Source: Blautia sp. Marseille-P3087
GTDB lineage: Bacteria > Bacillota > Clostridia > Lachnospirales > Lachnospiraceae
Length of the DNA stretch: 64,000 nt
Assembly: GCF_900120195.1 (NCBI RefSeq)
Contig: NZ_LT635539.1
Location: forward strand, 1,996,649 to 2,060,648
Direction: 5' to 3'
Notes under the pieces: model-generated
What the model was told of the DNA's origin: nothing
What the model saw: the letters and a program-made list of their open reading frames with translations, nothing else
Database searches by the model: none
Shown: piece after piece, positions 9,591 through 18,490 of the stretch
Layout: the number at the start of each line of letters is the position of its first letter
Position numbering within the stretch: position 1 is the stretch's first letter
Program-made: the position numbers and the translations under genes

Positions 9591-10808
9591 TTATAATCCG
9601 TTTCTGTCAATCTGCAGCATATTTTTACGGAATTCTGAGGGCGACATACCCTGACAGTTTTTAAATGCAGCAGAAAAATAGTGCTGGTTGCTGTACCCTA
9701 CCTTTTCTGCAATCTGATTAATCGACAATTCCCGATCTTCCATAAGCCGCATTGCCTGACTGATACGAAGCCTTGTAAGAAAATCTTTAAAAGATATCCC
9801 CAATTCCTGTTTCATAATCCTGCTAATATAAGAAGAATTACAGCCAATTGCATGTGACACCTGTCTGAGATCCAGATTTCTGTCCTGATAATTGGCATAA
9901 ATATATTTTCTTGCGTCCTGGACAATTGGTCTGCATTCCTGCATTTTCTGCACTTCCCGGCGCATCTCACGGCTAATATCAGGCAATGTTTCAAAAGTAC
10001 ATTCTCTTGCCGTAATAAAACACTTTCCACCCATTTTTTCTTCTGTCTGCAGCTGAAGATCTGCACTGAACTCCTGAAAATTTTCCGGCAGCTTTTCCAT
10101 AACAATCGCTACATCCTCATACTTACTGGAAAACACACTTACCGTATGATATGGCTCCATAAGTTCTCTGATAATCTTTTCAAGAGTGATCTTATATATT
10201 TCCTCAGTCACCGTACCTTTATCAATTTTCTTGTCATAACTGGACTGAACTGACACAAGTATGAGAATCATATTATCCGGAAAATCCATATCAAGAAATC
10301 TTGCCTGTTCTTCCCATTCGAATCTAGATAATTTTCCTTCCATCCATTCATTGAAAAACACATCTCTCAGATAATCCTGATTCTGAATCATCTGTTGTTT
10401 CACAAGTTCCATGAATTTTTCAGATTTTCGCTTCTGCTTTATCTCTTCAGTCACCTTCACGACCGCAGCTTGAAGTTCTTCCTCTGCGATAGGTTTCAAA
10501 AGATATTCGGAAACCCCAAGCTTAATTGCCTGTTTTGCATAGGAAAACTCATTAAATCCGGAGATTACGATTACCGGACAGTTTTTATCCAGCTTTCTCA
10601 ATTCCTCCAGAAACTGTATACCACTCAACTTAGGCATACAGATATCCATCAGAATAAAATCCGGTTGAAACTGCTCAATTTTTTCTAATGCTTCCATTCC
10701 ATTCCGTGCTTCTGCACAGACTGTGATCGGAAGTTTCATTTCCTCCAATACACTTTTTAATCCCTGACGAATTTTCGGTTCGTCATCAGCAATCAAAACT
10801 TTCCACAT
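9591..10808 (-). CDS. YesN-type response regulator (REC + AraC HTH)
   Basis: A 405-residue regulator. The receiver domain (about 1-120) has the acidic pair DDE at 8-10, the phospho-acceptor Asp in LMDICMPKLSG (about 54-55) and the Lys in EYLLKPI (about 105). Two AraC helix-turn-helix motifs occupy about 300-400 (ISRIMKQELGISFKDFL and INQIAEKVGYSNQHYFS). Its start overlaps the end of the kinase gene by 16 bases, so translation is coupled. It probably activates the ABC transporter at 12744-16316. Confidence 0.93.
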   Translation of the reverse strand: MWKVLIADDEPKIRQGLKSVLEEMKLPITVCAEARNGMEALEKIEQFQPDFILMDICMPKLSGIQFLEELRKLDKNCPVIVISGFNEFSYAKQAIKLGVSEYLLKPIAEEELQAAVVKVTEEIKQKRKSEKFMELVKQQMIQNQDYLRDVFFNEWMEGKLSRFEWEEQARFLDMDFPDNMILILVSVQSSYDKKIDKGTVTEEIYKITLEKIIRELMEPYHTVSVFSSKYEDVAIVMEKLPENFQEFSADLQLQTEEKMGGKCFITARECTFETLPDISREMRREVQKMQECRPIVQDARKYIYANYQDRNLDLRQVSHAIGCNSSYISRIMKQELGISFKDFLTRLRISQAMRLMEDRELSINQIAEKVGYSNQHYFSAAFKNCQGMSPSEFRKNMLQIDRNGL

Positions 10809-12598
10809 ACTTCTTTCTGCAGCCGTTTGAGCCTTACAACAGCCACGGTACCTCCTCCCGTTCTCTTTTCATAATGAAGTCCGTATTCGTCACCGTAAGC
10901 GATCTTTATGCGGTCATTTACATTCAACGTTCCATAGGCTTTTACTTCTTCTCCACGTTCTTTCAGTTTCAGCCAGGAATTCAATTGATCTATTCTTTCC
11001 TGACTCATGCCAGCACCATCATCTTCTACCTTAAGTATGATCGAATCCTCTGACTCTGAAAAAGCACGGATCCATATAGTTCCTCTGTCCTGATCAGATT
11101 CCTTTATCCCATGATAAAGAGCATTTTCCACAAGCGGCTGAAGACAGATTTTTAATACCATATAATTTCCTAGTCCTTCTTCAATCTCTGTTTTATATTC
11201 AAACAGATCCTCATACCGTACTTTCTGGATGTCCAGATAATTCTTTACCATTAAAACTTCCTGTTCCAATGTAATAAATTCTTTTCCCTGACTCAGACTG
11301 ATACGGAAAAATCCTGACAAAGCAAGCACCAGATCAACAATATCCAGCGCATGGTACTGCTTTGCCATCCACTGTATCGTATCAAGTGTATTATAAAGAA
11401 AGTGCGGCTTAATCTGCTCATGAAGAATCTTAAGCTCTGCTTCTCTTTTATTTTTCTGTTCTTTGTATACAACGCCAAGAAGTTCATTAATTTTTTCTAC
11501 CATTGCATTAAAAGAATCTCCCAGCTGCCCTATTTCACCTTTATAATGATTTACAAAACGAACCGTCATATCTCCGGTCTGCGCTTTTTTCATAAGTTTT
11601 GAAAGCGTCGAAATAGGCCTTGTAATGGATGCCGAAAAAATAACCGTTGCTCCTGCCGCAAAGATCATTATTATAACTGCAATCCATTTCGAAACTGTCC
11701 TTGCTCTGGAAATGCCTTCGATAGTTTTCCCCCAGTCAAATACTCCAACTGCAGTCAGGTCTGTATATTTTGAATGACTATATATGACATTGTAATCTTT
11801 TCCCTTTATGCGACATCTGACACGTCCACTCTCTCCGTCCGTGACCCAGTTTGGATTCATCCGGTATACAACTTCATTTTGGGGTGCATAGAGCACATGC
11901 CCCTGACTATCCTGTATATAACCAAATCCAGTCTGTCCCATTGTAATATCTTCAACAAGATTCTGAATACTCTTCAAATCCAAATCTATAAGGATCACAC
12001 CAATCCCCGCAGACGTCTGTCTGTCACAAATTAATTTAACTGTGCTGACATAATTGTCTGTACTGTAGTTTTTCCAGGCTTTTAAATTTCGTCCCAGACT
12101 GGTAGGACTTAAAACCAGTTCTCCATTTGCCAGAACCGCATCCTGATACCATTTTTCTTCCGTAAGCGGAAGCTTTTTGACTCGGTATGAATCATTAGAA
12201 AGATACTGGCCTTTCTCACTGACAACAACAATATTCAAATATTCACTGTATATTCTGGAATAATCCAGAAGAAGGTCTCGCACCTGTCTTTCCAATTCTA
12301 CACGGCTTGCCTGCTGATTTTCAGCATCTACTTTTAAATACTCTTGTACTTCCGGATAATTTCCCAAAGCCTCAACATTATCCTCTACGGATTTAAAAAT
12401 CAGATCAAGCGATTTCAACACCTGATTCTGGATTTCCATTGTGTTTGCATAGGATCTTTCTGCAATAGATTCCTCATATATATAGTTTCCAGCAGCTGTA
12501 AGGACCAATGTAACTAACAAAAGCAGGCCACAGTTCAGTATGATCATTTTGAACAGCATATTTTCCGGATGCAGAATTCTTTTCAGTTTACTGAACAT
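10793..12598 (-). CDS. LytS/YesM-type sensor histidine kinase
   Basis: A 601-residue kinase with a transmembrane helix at about 17-40, a dCache-like extracellular region, a second helix at about 294-314, a HAMP linker (about 315-368) and a His_kinase domain whose phospho-acceptor His is in HEQIKPHFLYNTLD (about 394-407). The ATPase GxGx boxes follow (DDGAGMS; GTLNVNDRI). Its partner is the overlapping YesN gene. The extracellular domain may be read by the anchored sugar-binding protein encoded downstream. A terminator upstream (12662-12697) separates it from the binding-protein gene, so it probably has its own promoter or depends on read-through. Confidence 0.93.
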   Translation of the reverse strand: MFSKLKRILHPENMLFKMIILNCGLLLLVTLVLTAAGNYIYEESIAERSYANTMEIQNQVLKSLDLIFKSVEDNVEALGNYPEVQEYLKVDAENQQASRVELERQVRDLLLDYSRIYSEYLNIVVVSEKGQYLSNDSYRVKKLPLTEEKWYQDAVLANGELVLSPTSLGRNLKAWKNYSTDNYVSTVKLICDRQTSAGIGVILIDLDLKSIQNLVEDITMGQTGFGYIQDSQGHVLYAPQNEVVYRMNPNWVTDGESGRVRCRIKGKDYNVIYSHSKYTDLTAVGVFDWGKTIEGISRARTVSKWIAVIIMIFAAGATVIFSASITRPISTLSKLMKKAQTGDMTVRFVNHYKGEIGQLGDSFNAMVEKINELLGVVYKEQKNKREAELKILHEQIKPHFLYNTLDTIQWMAKQYHALDIVDLVLALSGFFRISLSQGKEFITLEQEVLMVKNYLDIQKVRYEDLFEYKTEIEEGLGNYMVLKICLQPLVENALYHGIKESDQDRGTIWIRAFSESEDSIILKVEDDGAGMSQERIDQLNSWLKLKERGEEVKAYGTLNVNDRIKIAYGDEYGLHYEKRTGGGTVAVVRLKRLQKEVCGKF

Positions 12599-12661
12599 AT
12601 TATCCTCCTTTTATCTGTCTATTCTCCCATGATATAGTAAGTATCTCTTCATGTCAAACAG

Positions 12662-12697
12662 AAAGAAAAAACAGGAACAGCCTAAGCCATTCCCGTT
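12662..12697 (-). terminator. Rho-independent terminator after the sugar-binding protein gene
   Basis: On the minus strand AACGGGAATGGC, a 4-base loop, GCTGTTCCTGTT, then TTTTTCTTTC. The 12-bp stem includes G-U pairs. It lies between the transporter genes and the kinase gene and probably lowers expression of the regulatory genes relative to the transporter. Confidence 0.8.
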
Positions 12698-12743
12698 TCT
12701 TCGCATCGTACTATATTTCATTTTTATAATTTTTCAAATCTGA

Positions 12744-13718
12744 TTATTCTGCAGATCCGCCGTATTTTGCAAGGAGTTCTTCTGCATTATCCGGGACAAC
12801 GATTTCAGAAGTAAGAGTCAGAGTTTTATCAAGCTCTTTACCTTCAACAAGCAGCTGATAAGCACTTTCGATTGCTTCTGTACCACCTGTAGGATAAACC
12901 TGAGTCATGCTGAGTCTTCCGTCCATAACGCTTCGGATTCCACCATCAGGTGTAGGAAGTCCATCAAATCCAACGAAAAGGATGTCTCCTTCTTTTCCTG
13001 CATTCTTAGCAGCAATATATGCACCTTCTGCCATCGGGTCATTTAACGCCAGGAAAAGATCAATCTCATCATTTGTCTGAAGCATTTCTTCTGCAACTGT
13101 GATTGCTTTTTCACGAAGCCAGTCTGCATTGTTTACAGCTACGATTTCAATCTTGTCATTTTTCTTGATTCCTTCACGGAAACCGTTATCTCTGTCGATT
13201 CCACCAGAAGTTCCTTCAAGACCTTTGATCTCACAAACTTTACCACCGTCAGGAAGAAGTGTATCTGCAACATATTCTCCTGCGATACGTCCCATATCTA
13301 CGTTGTCTGCACCGATAAACTGAGTATACTTGTCTCCGTCAATCTTTCTATCAAGAAGAATAACCGGGATTCCTGCATCATAAGCTGCACTGACTGCATT
13401 AGTAAGTGGTGTAGCTTCGTTAGGAGATGTAATGATGAGGTCTACACCCATCTGTACAAAGTTTTCAATATCTGCAATCTGTTTGGAGTTATCCTGAGCA
13501 GCATCTGCAAAAATAACCTCAAATTCCGGATGTTTTTCTGCTGCCATTGCAATCTGATCATTCATAGCTACACGCCATGGTTCACCAAGATTACACTGTG
13601 ACATTCCGATCACATATTTGTCCTTTTTCTCTGCTGCACTGACTGTAACTGTGCCTGCTGCCAGAACAGAAACACCCATAGCTGCTGTTAAGAGGATACT
13701 GATCGCTTTTTTATTCAT
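12744..13718 (-). CDS. ABC sugar transporter substrate-binding protein (RbsB-like)
   Basis: A 324-residue extracellular solute-binding protein of the ribose/galactose group (peripla_BP_4). A signal peptide covers about 1-28 (ILLTAAMGVSVLAAGTVTVSA). Ligand-fold segments include IGMSQCNLGEPWR and LFLALNDPMAEGAY. There is no lipobox cysteine at the cleavage region, which is unusual for a Gram-positive binding protein, so it may stay attached through its signal segment. It is the third gene of the ATPase-permease-binding protein operon. The sugar is not identifiable; pentose or galactose-type ligands are typical of the group. Confidence 0.9.
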   Translation of the reverse strand: MNKKAISILLTAAMGVSVLAAGTVTVSAAEKKDKYVIGMSQCNLGEPWRVAMNDQIAMAAEKHPEFEVIFADAAQDNSKQIADIENFVQMGVDLIITSPNEATPLTNAVSAAYDAGIPVILLDRKIDGDKYTQFIGADNVDMGRIAGEYVADTLLPDGGKVCEIKGLEGTSGGIDRDNGFREGIKKNDKIEIVAVNNADWLREKAITVAEEMLQTNDEIDLFLALNDPMAEGAYIAAKNAGKEGDILFVGFDGLPTPDGGIRSVMDGRLSMTQVYPTGGTEAIESAYQLLVEGKELDKTLTLTSEIVVPDNAEELLAKYGGSAE

Positions 13719-13810
13719 ACTTACCTTCTTTCTCCGGCATCGCTTTTATTTATTATTTTATTCCCCGGTCCTGCTGCCGGACAGAACCTGAGAATTATTT
13801 TCTTTTATTA

Positions 13811-14794
13811 TCAATCACTCACTTTATCTGCCTGCATAAATACTGCAATAATGATGAGAAATCCTTTAACCATCAGCTGAAGATTTGAATTGACGCCTTT
13901 AAGACCAAGAACATTATCCAGCATACCAAGGATAAGTGCTCCAATCAGTGTACCAAAAACAGTTCCTTTGCCGCCTGCAAGACTTGTTCCTCCAATGGCA
14001 CAGGCTGCAACTGCGTTAAGTTCATAGCCCTGACCTTCGTTCGGTCCACCCTGGCTGATCTGAGCTGCGTGAATCATAGCAGCAACAGATGAAAGCATTG
14101 CGCAGATCATAAATGCATAGATCTTAATTCTGTCTACTTTGATACCTGAAAGATATGCAGCATTCTTATTTCCACCAATCGCATATACCTGTCTTCCAAA
14201 TCTTGTTTTACTCAGAATGATCTGAAAAACAATCAGAAGAACAATAAAGATGATTGCCGGTACAGGTACGATTCCCCAGAGACGCATCTGAAGTACTTCA
14301 AATGCCGGTGGAGCCATTCCTTCACCTTTACCATATGCAAGCGGGATCCCGATTCCGTTTGCCCAGAATCTTGCAAGTCCTCTCGCGATATTCATAGATG
14401 CAAGGGTAACGATAAAAGCCTGAAGTCTCAGCTTTGTGATACATAATCCATTAAACAGTCCAAACAGTGCTCCGATTCCAAGACTTACAAGAATAGCCGG
14501 TACAAATCCCAGACCACTCTTTACCATCAGATATGCACATCCTGTTGAGATAAGACCTACAACAGAACCTACAGAAAGATCAATATCGCCAAGGATCAGA
14601 ATAATCGTCATACCAATTGCAATGATTCCATTTTCTGATACGGCTCTCAGCACGTTCATCAGGTTTCTTATGTCCAGAAAGTTATTTCTGCCATCCTTAA
14701 TGCAGATTGTAGATGCGACCACAAAGATAATAACCAGTGCAATTACACTCTGCATCTGCTTGATCATAGCTTTCATTTTCTTTTTGTTATCCAT
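13811..14794 (-). CDS. ABC sugar transporter permease (RbsC-like)
   Basis: A 327-residue BPD_transp_2 permease with about 8-10 membrane helices and the coupling-region signature GDIDLSVGSVVGL (about residues 64-76) and IGGTSLAGGKGTVFGTLIGA near the C-terminus. The start at 14794 is chosen because AAGGAGGG precedes it; the stop codon of the ATPase gene lies inside that ribosome site. Forms the membrane channel of the sugar importer. Confidence 0.93.
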   Translation of the reverse strand: MDNKKKMKAMIKQMQSVIALVIIFVVASTICIKDGRNNFLDIRNLMNVLRAVSENGIIAIGMTIILILGDIDLSVGSVVGLISTGCAYLMVKSGLGFVPAILVSLGIGALFGLFNGLCITKLRLQAFIVTLASMNIARGLARFWANGIGIPLAYGKGEGMAPPAFEVLQMRLWGIVPVPAIIFIVLLIVFQIILSKTRFGRQVYAIGGNKNAAYLSGIKVDRIKIYAFMICAMLSSVAAMIHAAQISQGGPNEGQGYELNAVAACAIGGTSLAGGKGTVFGTLIGALILGMLDNVLGLKGVNSNLQLMVKGFLIIIAVFMQADKVSD

Positions 14795-14807
14795 CTGTCC
14801 ACCCTCC

Positions 14808-16316
14808 TTATTTTGTTGCACTCTGAAGAAGTTTTTCCTGTGTAGCTTCTTCCTGGAGATATTCACCCGTCAGTTCTCCCTCACAGAAAGTAACGATTCT
14901 GTCTGAAATACCGATTACTTCCGGAAGCTCTGAGGATACTACAATAATCGCCATCCCCTGTTTCGCAAGATTGTTGATCAACTGGTATATTTCTGCTTTT
15001 GCACCTACGTCAATTCCTCGAGTAGGTTCATCCAGAAGAAGAATTTTCGGTTCCGTCATCAACCATCTTCCAAGTACAACCTTCTGCTGATTTCCTCCGG
15101 AAAGCGCACTGGCGAGAGTCTTCGTTCCAGGAGCTTTTATTCTGAGAGTTTCCATCTGTTTGTTCCATTCTTTTTTCTCTTCCCCGGATTTCATAAAAAA
15201 TGTCGGACTGAATTTTTTCAGAAGAGGAAGAGACATATTCTCTCCAATGGATCTCTGCAAAACAAGACCCGTTCCCTTTCTGTCTTCAGTTGCAAAAGAA
15301 ATGCCCGCTTTGATCGCATCTGCAGGATTTTTTATAATTACTTCTTTACCATCGATAAAAATCTTTGCTGTGGTATCTTTGTAATGCACACCTGCCAGAC
15401 ATTCGAAAAGTTCAGACCTTCCTGCACCTGCAAGTCCTGCGATTCCAAGAACTTCACCATGTCTTACATACAGGGAAATATTCTTGAGTGATCTTCGGAA
15501 ACTTCCTTCTGGTGGAGTGTATGTGAGGTTTTCTACTTTAAGAGCAATCTCGCCTTTTTCAGTAGGATCTTTAGGATACTGCTCGCTCATATCACGTCCG
15601 ACCATCATCTTTATGATCTCATCTTTTGAGGTCTCAGAGGCCTTTACGGTACCTATATACGTTCCATCACGCATTACAGTAAGTCTGTCTGCGATCTGGA
15701 AAATTTCTTCCATTCGATGTGTGATGTATATAATTCCCTTTCCCTCTGAACGAAGCTTTCGAATAATTGTAAACAGCTTTTCGGCTTCTTTTTCACTAAT
15801 AGCAGAAGTCGGTTCGTCCATGATAATAATTTCAGAATTCAAAGATATCGCCTTTGCGATCTCAACAAGCTGCTGCTCTCCGATTCTTAAATCTTTTAAT
15901 TTTGTTGCCGGATCAACATGTACATCCAACATCTCCAGATATTTACGAGCCTCTGTAGCCATAGTCTTAAAGTCAACCGATCCACCCTTTTTCTTCATCC
16001 ATCTGCCGAGAAAAATGTTTTCTGCCACGCTCAATTCCGGAACAATCTGGAGTTCCTGATGAATTTTAGAAATTCCTAGTTTTTTGGCTGCGATCGGTCC
16101 CGGGACCGTTACTTTTTCACCTTTCAGATAAATTTCACCTTTTGTAGGCTGAAGGGAGCCACTGAGAATGTTCATCAGTGTAGATTTTCCTGCTCCGTTT
16201 TCTCCCATCAGAGCAAGTACTTCACCTGCATAAAGGTCCAGAGAAACTTCTTTTAATGCCTGCACACTTCCGAAAGTTTTGCTTATGGCCTTCATATTCA
16301 GTAATACTTTTTCCAT
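14808..16316 (-). CDS. ABC sugar transporter ATP-binding protein (RbsA/MglA-like)
   Basis: A 502-residue tandem ATPase. The first nucleotide-binding domain has Walker A GENGAGKST, signature region LRIGEQQLVEIAKA and Walker B IIIMDEPTSAI. The second has the degenerate Walker A GLAGAGRSE, signature LSGGNQQKVVLGR and ILLLDEPTRGID, as usual for carbohydrate-type CUT2 importers. The start at 16316 follows AGGAGG. It is the first gene of the operon, with a TATAAT-like box about 37-42 bases upstream. Confidence 0.94.
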   Translation of the reverse strand: MEKVLLNMKAISKTFGSVQALKEVSLDLYAGEVLALMGENGAGKSTLMNILSGSLQPTKGEIYLKGEKVTVPGPIAAKKLGISKIHQELQIVPELSVAENIFLGRWMKKKGGSVDFKTMATEARKYLEMLDVHVDPATKLKDLRIGEQQLVEIAKAISLNSEIIIMDEPTSAISEKEAEKLFTIIRKLRSEGKGIIYITHRMEEIFQIADRLTVMRDGTYIGTVKASETSKDEIIKMMVGRDMSEQYPKDPTEKGEIALKVENLTYTPPEGSFRRSLKNISLYVRHGEVLGIAGLAGAGRSELFECLAGVHYKDTTAKIFIDGKEVIIKNPADAIKAGISFATEDRKGTGLVLQRSIGENMSLPLLKKFSPTFFMKSGEEKKEWNKQMETLRIKAPGTKTLASALSGGNQQKVVLGRWLMTEPKILLLDEPTRGIDVGAKAEIYQLINNLAKQGMAIIVVSSELPEVIGISDRIVTFCEGELTGEYLQEEATQEKLLQSATK

Positions 16317-16352
16317 AGTTCCTCCTTTTCTTCCTTCATTCATGATGTGTCT

Positions 16353-16402
16353 ATTATACACAAAAAATCGCCGATTGTATTTCTAATAATCGGCGATTTT
16401 TT
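16353..16402 (-). promoter_or_regulatory. Promoter region of the sugar operon with a 15-bp hairpin
   Basis: On the minus strand TATAAT is at 16353-16358. Immediately upstream lies a perfect 15-bp inverted repeat (AAAAAATCGCCGATT, 11 bases, AATCGGCGATTTTTT; 16362-16402). It can terminate transcription in either direction and also covers the place where a -35 box would be, so it may double as a regulator binding site. Which role applies cannot be decided from sequence. Confidence 0.6.
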
Positions 16403-16514
16403 TATAGTTTTTTTACTTTTGTATATTGATATTGTGATTATTGTATATTTTTTCTCTCTTTAAACGGTACTCTACGCAAAATATTGATAACTGTTCTGTT
16501 CTCCGATGCTCTCT

Positions 16515-16961
16515 TCAATGCCTGCAACACCTGGTGTTCCGTCTCGGCATCCAGGTTTGTAGTAATCTCATCCAGAAGCAGAATCTCCGATTCTGCCACG
16601 ACTGCTCTTCCGTGATCGACTCATCGTATAAAGTAATCTGATCTCTAATCGTTCCCGGCACCATGTGATAAGACTGCTCCACGTAGCCAAACCATTTTCG
16701 TCTTTCTTTTTCGGTCAGCTGCCCGGCAGGGATTCCACCGACCAGTACTTCTCCCTCCTGCGGTTCATATAGTCCAAGCAGAAGTTTAAAAAGCGTACTC
16801 TTTCCCGCTCCTGTGTCAAAGACTTCCGTCGTAAATTTTCGCATTCCCTCTACGCACTCATCCACATCGAGGATTGCTTTGGTCGTGATATCGCCCTCGC
16901 CTTCTTCTCGAAGGCTTGGTCTGCTCTTTCCTACCAGATTTCCATACAGAATCCTTTTCAT
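16515..16961 (-). pseudogene. ABC exporter ATPase remnant
   Basis: Pieces of an MsbA-type exporter ATPase are visible: TGAGKSTLFKLLLGLYEPQ (Walker A, first residues altered by a deletion) and GYVEQSYHMVPGTIRDQITLYD (Q-loop region). After EEQS the frame shifts and the Walker B (SEILLLDEITTNLD) is read in another frame. The membrane domain is missing. Not functional. Confidence 0.8.
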
Positions 16962-17404
16962 TCTGCGATTGACATTATTTGCAAAACGATGTACATAAAA
17001 ACGCTTGATGTATGTCTTACCAACATCGCAACATTAAAAACGTTGTATCTTTCTATTTCTCCATCATCACTAAATACCGGAAGAGCAAATCTTGAATCAT
17101 ATGAATACCAACCATATTTAGCATCTTTACTATGCTTCTCCTTACGATTATCTTCATAAACCTCGTTCGTTGCTATTTTAAGCAATTCCGGTAATCCCTG
17201 TGCAGCATTCGCTTTTGCTTTCGCATTTGCTCCTTTTAAAATCCGAGTGTAATTTGAGTGCATATACTCATCAGGAAGATCCGATCCAATATAAATCATC
17301 CTATTGCAATCTTCTATCTGATAGAATTCTCCTGCTTCCCAATCTTGAATGGTACGATACGGAATACCATAGTAGTCACTAAATTCACGTCTGTTCATTC
17401 CCAT
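16958..17404 (-). pseudogene. HTH protein fused to a fragment of an element-encoded protein
   Basis: The N-terminus MNRREFSDYYGIPYRTIQDW looks like a small helix-turn-helix DNA-binding protein. From about residue 70 the sequence changes to LPELLKIATNEVYEDNRK and YDSRFALPVFSDDGEIERYN, a block seen in large mobile-element or phage proteins. The end after LVRH is unrelated. A frame change also separates it from an upstream MSRGKEVKTNKR start. Taken together this is a composite remnant; no function is proposed. Confidence 0.5.
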
Positions 17405-17535
17405 TTTTTCTCTTATTTGTTTTTACTTCTTTTCCTCTACTCATGATTAAACTCTCCTATAAAATAACGCATTGTCTTCGCTCCATAAGCTCCATTTTCA
17501 TTTCTATATTTGACTTCATTCGTTGAATCCTCCTC

Positions 17536-17787
17536 TTAAAAATCAAACTCATCCGGATCCAATCCTGCATCCTCCAACACTTCTCTTCTTTCATCCGGAT
17601 CCATAAATTCCAACTCATCATAATCGAGTCCGGCATCACCGAAAACGTCTGCTTCATCTTCGTTAAAATCAGAACTGCTGTGATCTTCCTTCAACATATC
17701 GTCCATGAACTGAAACTGTACAGCACGTTCCAAGCTATCCAATTTCCCGTCTCTGTTAAAATCAAACATCTTATCAAAGCCAAACAT
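17536..17787 (-). CDS. Small acidic protein with an EF-hand loop, copy A
   Basis: 83 residues, about a third Asp/Glu. A textbook EF-hand calcium loop DFNRDGKLDSLE sits at about 9-20 (Asp 1, Asn 3, Asp 5, Asp 9, Glu 12 of the loop). The C-terminal half repeats LDYDELEFMDPDERRE and ends LDPDEFDF. No signal peptide, so it is cytoplasmic. It differs from copy B (31543-31794) by one residue (Asn for Asp). It lies in a fixed unit with a HIRAN gene and a 33-residue ORF. I do not recognise a characterised family. Confidence 0.75.
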   Translation of the reverse strand: MFGFDKMFDFNRDGKLDSLERAVQFQFMDDMLKEDHSSSDFNEDEADVFGDAGLDYDELEFMDPDERREVLEDAGLDPDEFDF

Positions 17788-17810
17788 AACTTTTCCTCCC
17801 TCGGATTTCT

Positions 17811-18116
17811 TTATTTTTCAATTTCTGTTTCAGATTTCTTAACCTTCTTTTGATTATCCAGAAGACTCTTCTTGCTGATGCTGCAGATTGTTCCGTGATC
17901 TGTGACAAGCGCCACTTTTGCTTTTGCCTTCTTTCCGATTTTGTCATAGATTCTTCCGGCACTCATGGAATCTCCGAGCACTGTATAGGAACTGTTTGCT
18001 ACATATCCAATTTTTCCCAGACCTTCGTAAGTTACTTTAATTGCTTCCTTGTCATATTCATTGCCCTTCTTCCTCTTAATCTTCCATAAACTCGAAATAT
18101 TCCTGTTCACTGGCAA
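17811..18116 (-). pseudogene. HIRAN-domain protein, 5' end deleted
   Basis: From NEYDKEAIKVTYEGLGKIGY to the end it matches the intact HIRAN protein at 31818-32168. The first 40 or so codons are replaced by unrelated residues because 100 bp are missing: the intact copy has TCATTG at both edges of the missing segment (32065-32070 and 32165-32170), one copy of which remains here. The start codon and the first HIRAN strand are lost. Confidence 0.85.
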
Positions 18117-18177
18117 ATAAAATGTATTTGCCTTCTACATATCCCATATATCCGTTGCTTGTGTTATAACCTTTCAT
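18076..18177 (-). CDS. 33-residue conserved small ORF, copy A
   Basis: Reads MKGYNTSNGYMGYVEGKY then ILFASEQEYFEFMED and stop. GGAGG lies upstream of the ATG with good spacing. Small ORFs of this MKGYNT..GYMGYV type are frequent in mobile and accessory DNA of Lachnospiraceae. The identical protein is encoded at 32183-32284, in the same place next to the HIRAN gene. Function unknown. Confidence 0.7.
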   Translation of the reverse strand: MKGYNTSNGYMGYVEGKYILFASEQEYFEFMED

Positions 18178-18324
18178 CTGCCAGTCCTCCTTGGATTTTT
18201 TTGATGTTATCATTTTATAGCAAATGACTGTACAAAAATCCCGACAACCAAGAACAAAGCGGACAAGTCCGCTTCAAACTCCCTGAATCCCTCAATCTTT
18301 GATGGACTTGTTACGCTTTGCGCG

Positions 18325-18368
18325 CCAGATGCAGTCTGCTTCAGCAGACATGTTCCTCATGCATCTGG
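18325..18368. repeat. Nested inverted repeat
   Basis: CCAGATGCA (18325-18333) pairs with TGCATCTGG (18360-18368) around an inner hairpin GTCTGC-TTCA-GCAGAC (18334-18349). The spacer from 18178 to 18490 holds no gene; it has this structure, a short AGCGGACAAGTCCGCT palindrome near 18258, the hairpin at 18387-18434 and a terminator. It could be the end or transfer origin of a lost element. Confidence 0.5.
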
Positions 18369-18386
18369 TCGCGTCCTCGCGGAGCG

Positions 18387-18434
18387 TTTTTATGTAATAG
18401 GAACATTACGGAGTAATTTCCTATTACATAAAAA
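18387..18434. repeat. 17-bp perfect hairpin with an inner 5-bp stem
   Basis: TTTTTATGTAATAGGAA pairs with TTCCTATTACATAAAAA, and the 14-base loop itself contains ATTAC-GGA-GTAAT. Almost the whole 48 bp is palindromic. It could be a site-specific recombination or element-end sequence, or a bidirectional terminator. Confidence 0.55.
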
Positions 18435-18459
18435 AAGACACCAACCGAGGTCAGTGTCT
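18429..18459 (-). terminator. Terminator of the AEC transporter gene
   Basis: Minus strand: AGACACTGAC, loop CTCG, GTTGGTGTCT, then TTTTTT. It lies 32 bases after the stop of the gene at 18491. Confidence 0.85.
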
Positions 18460-18490
18460 CTTCTGTCATTTCTTCAATCTTTCTATTCTC

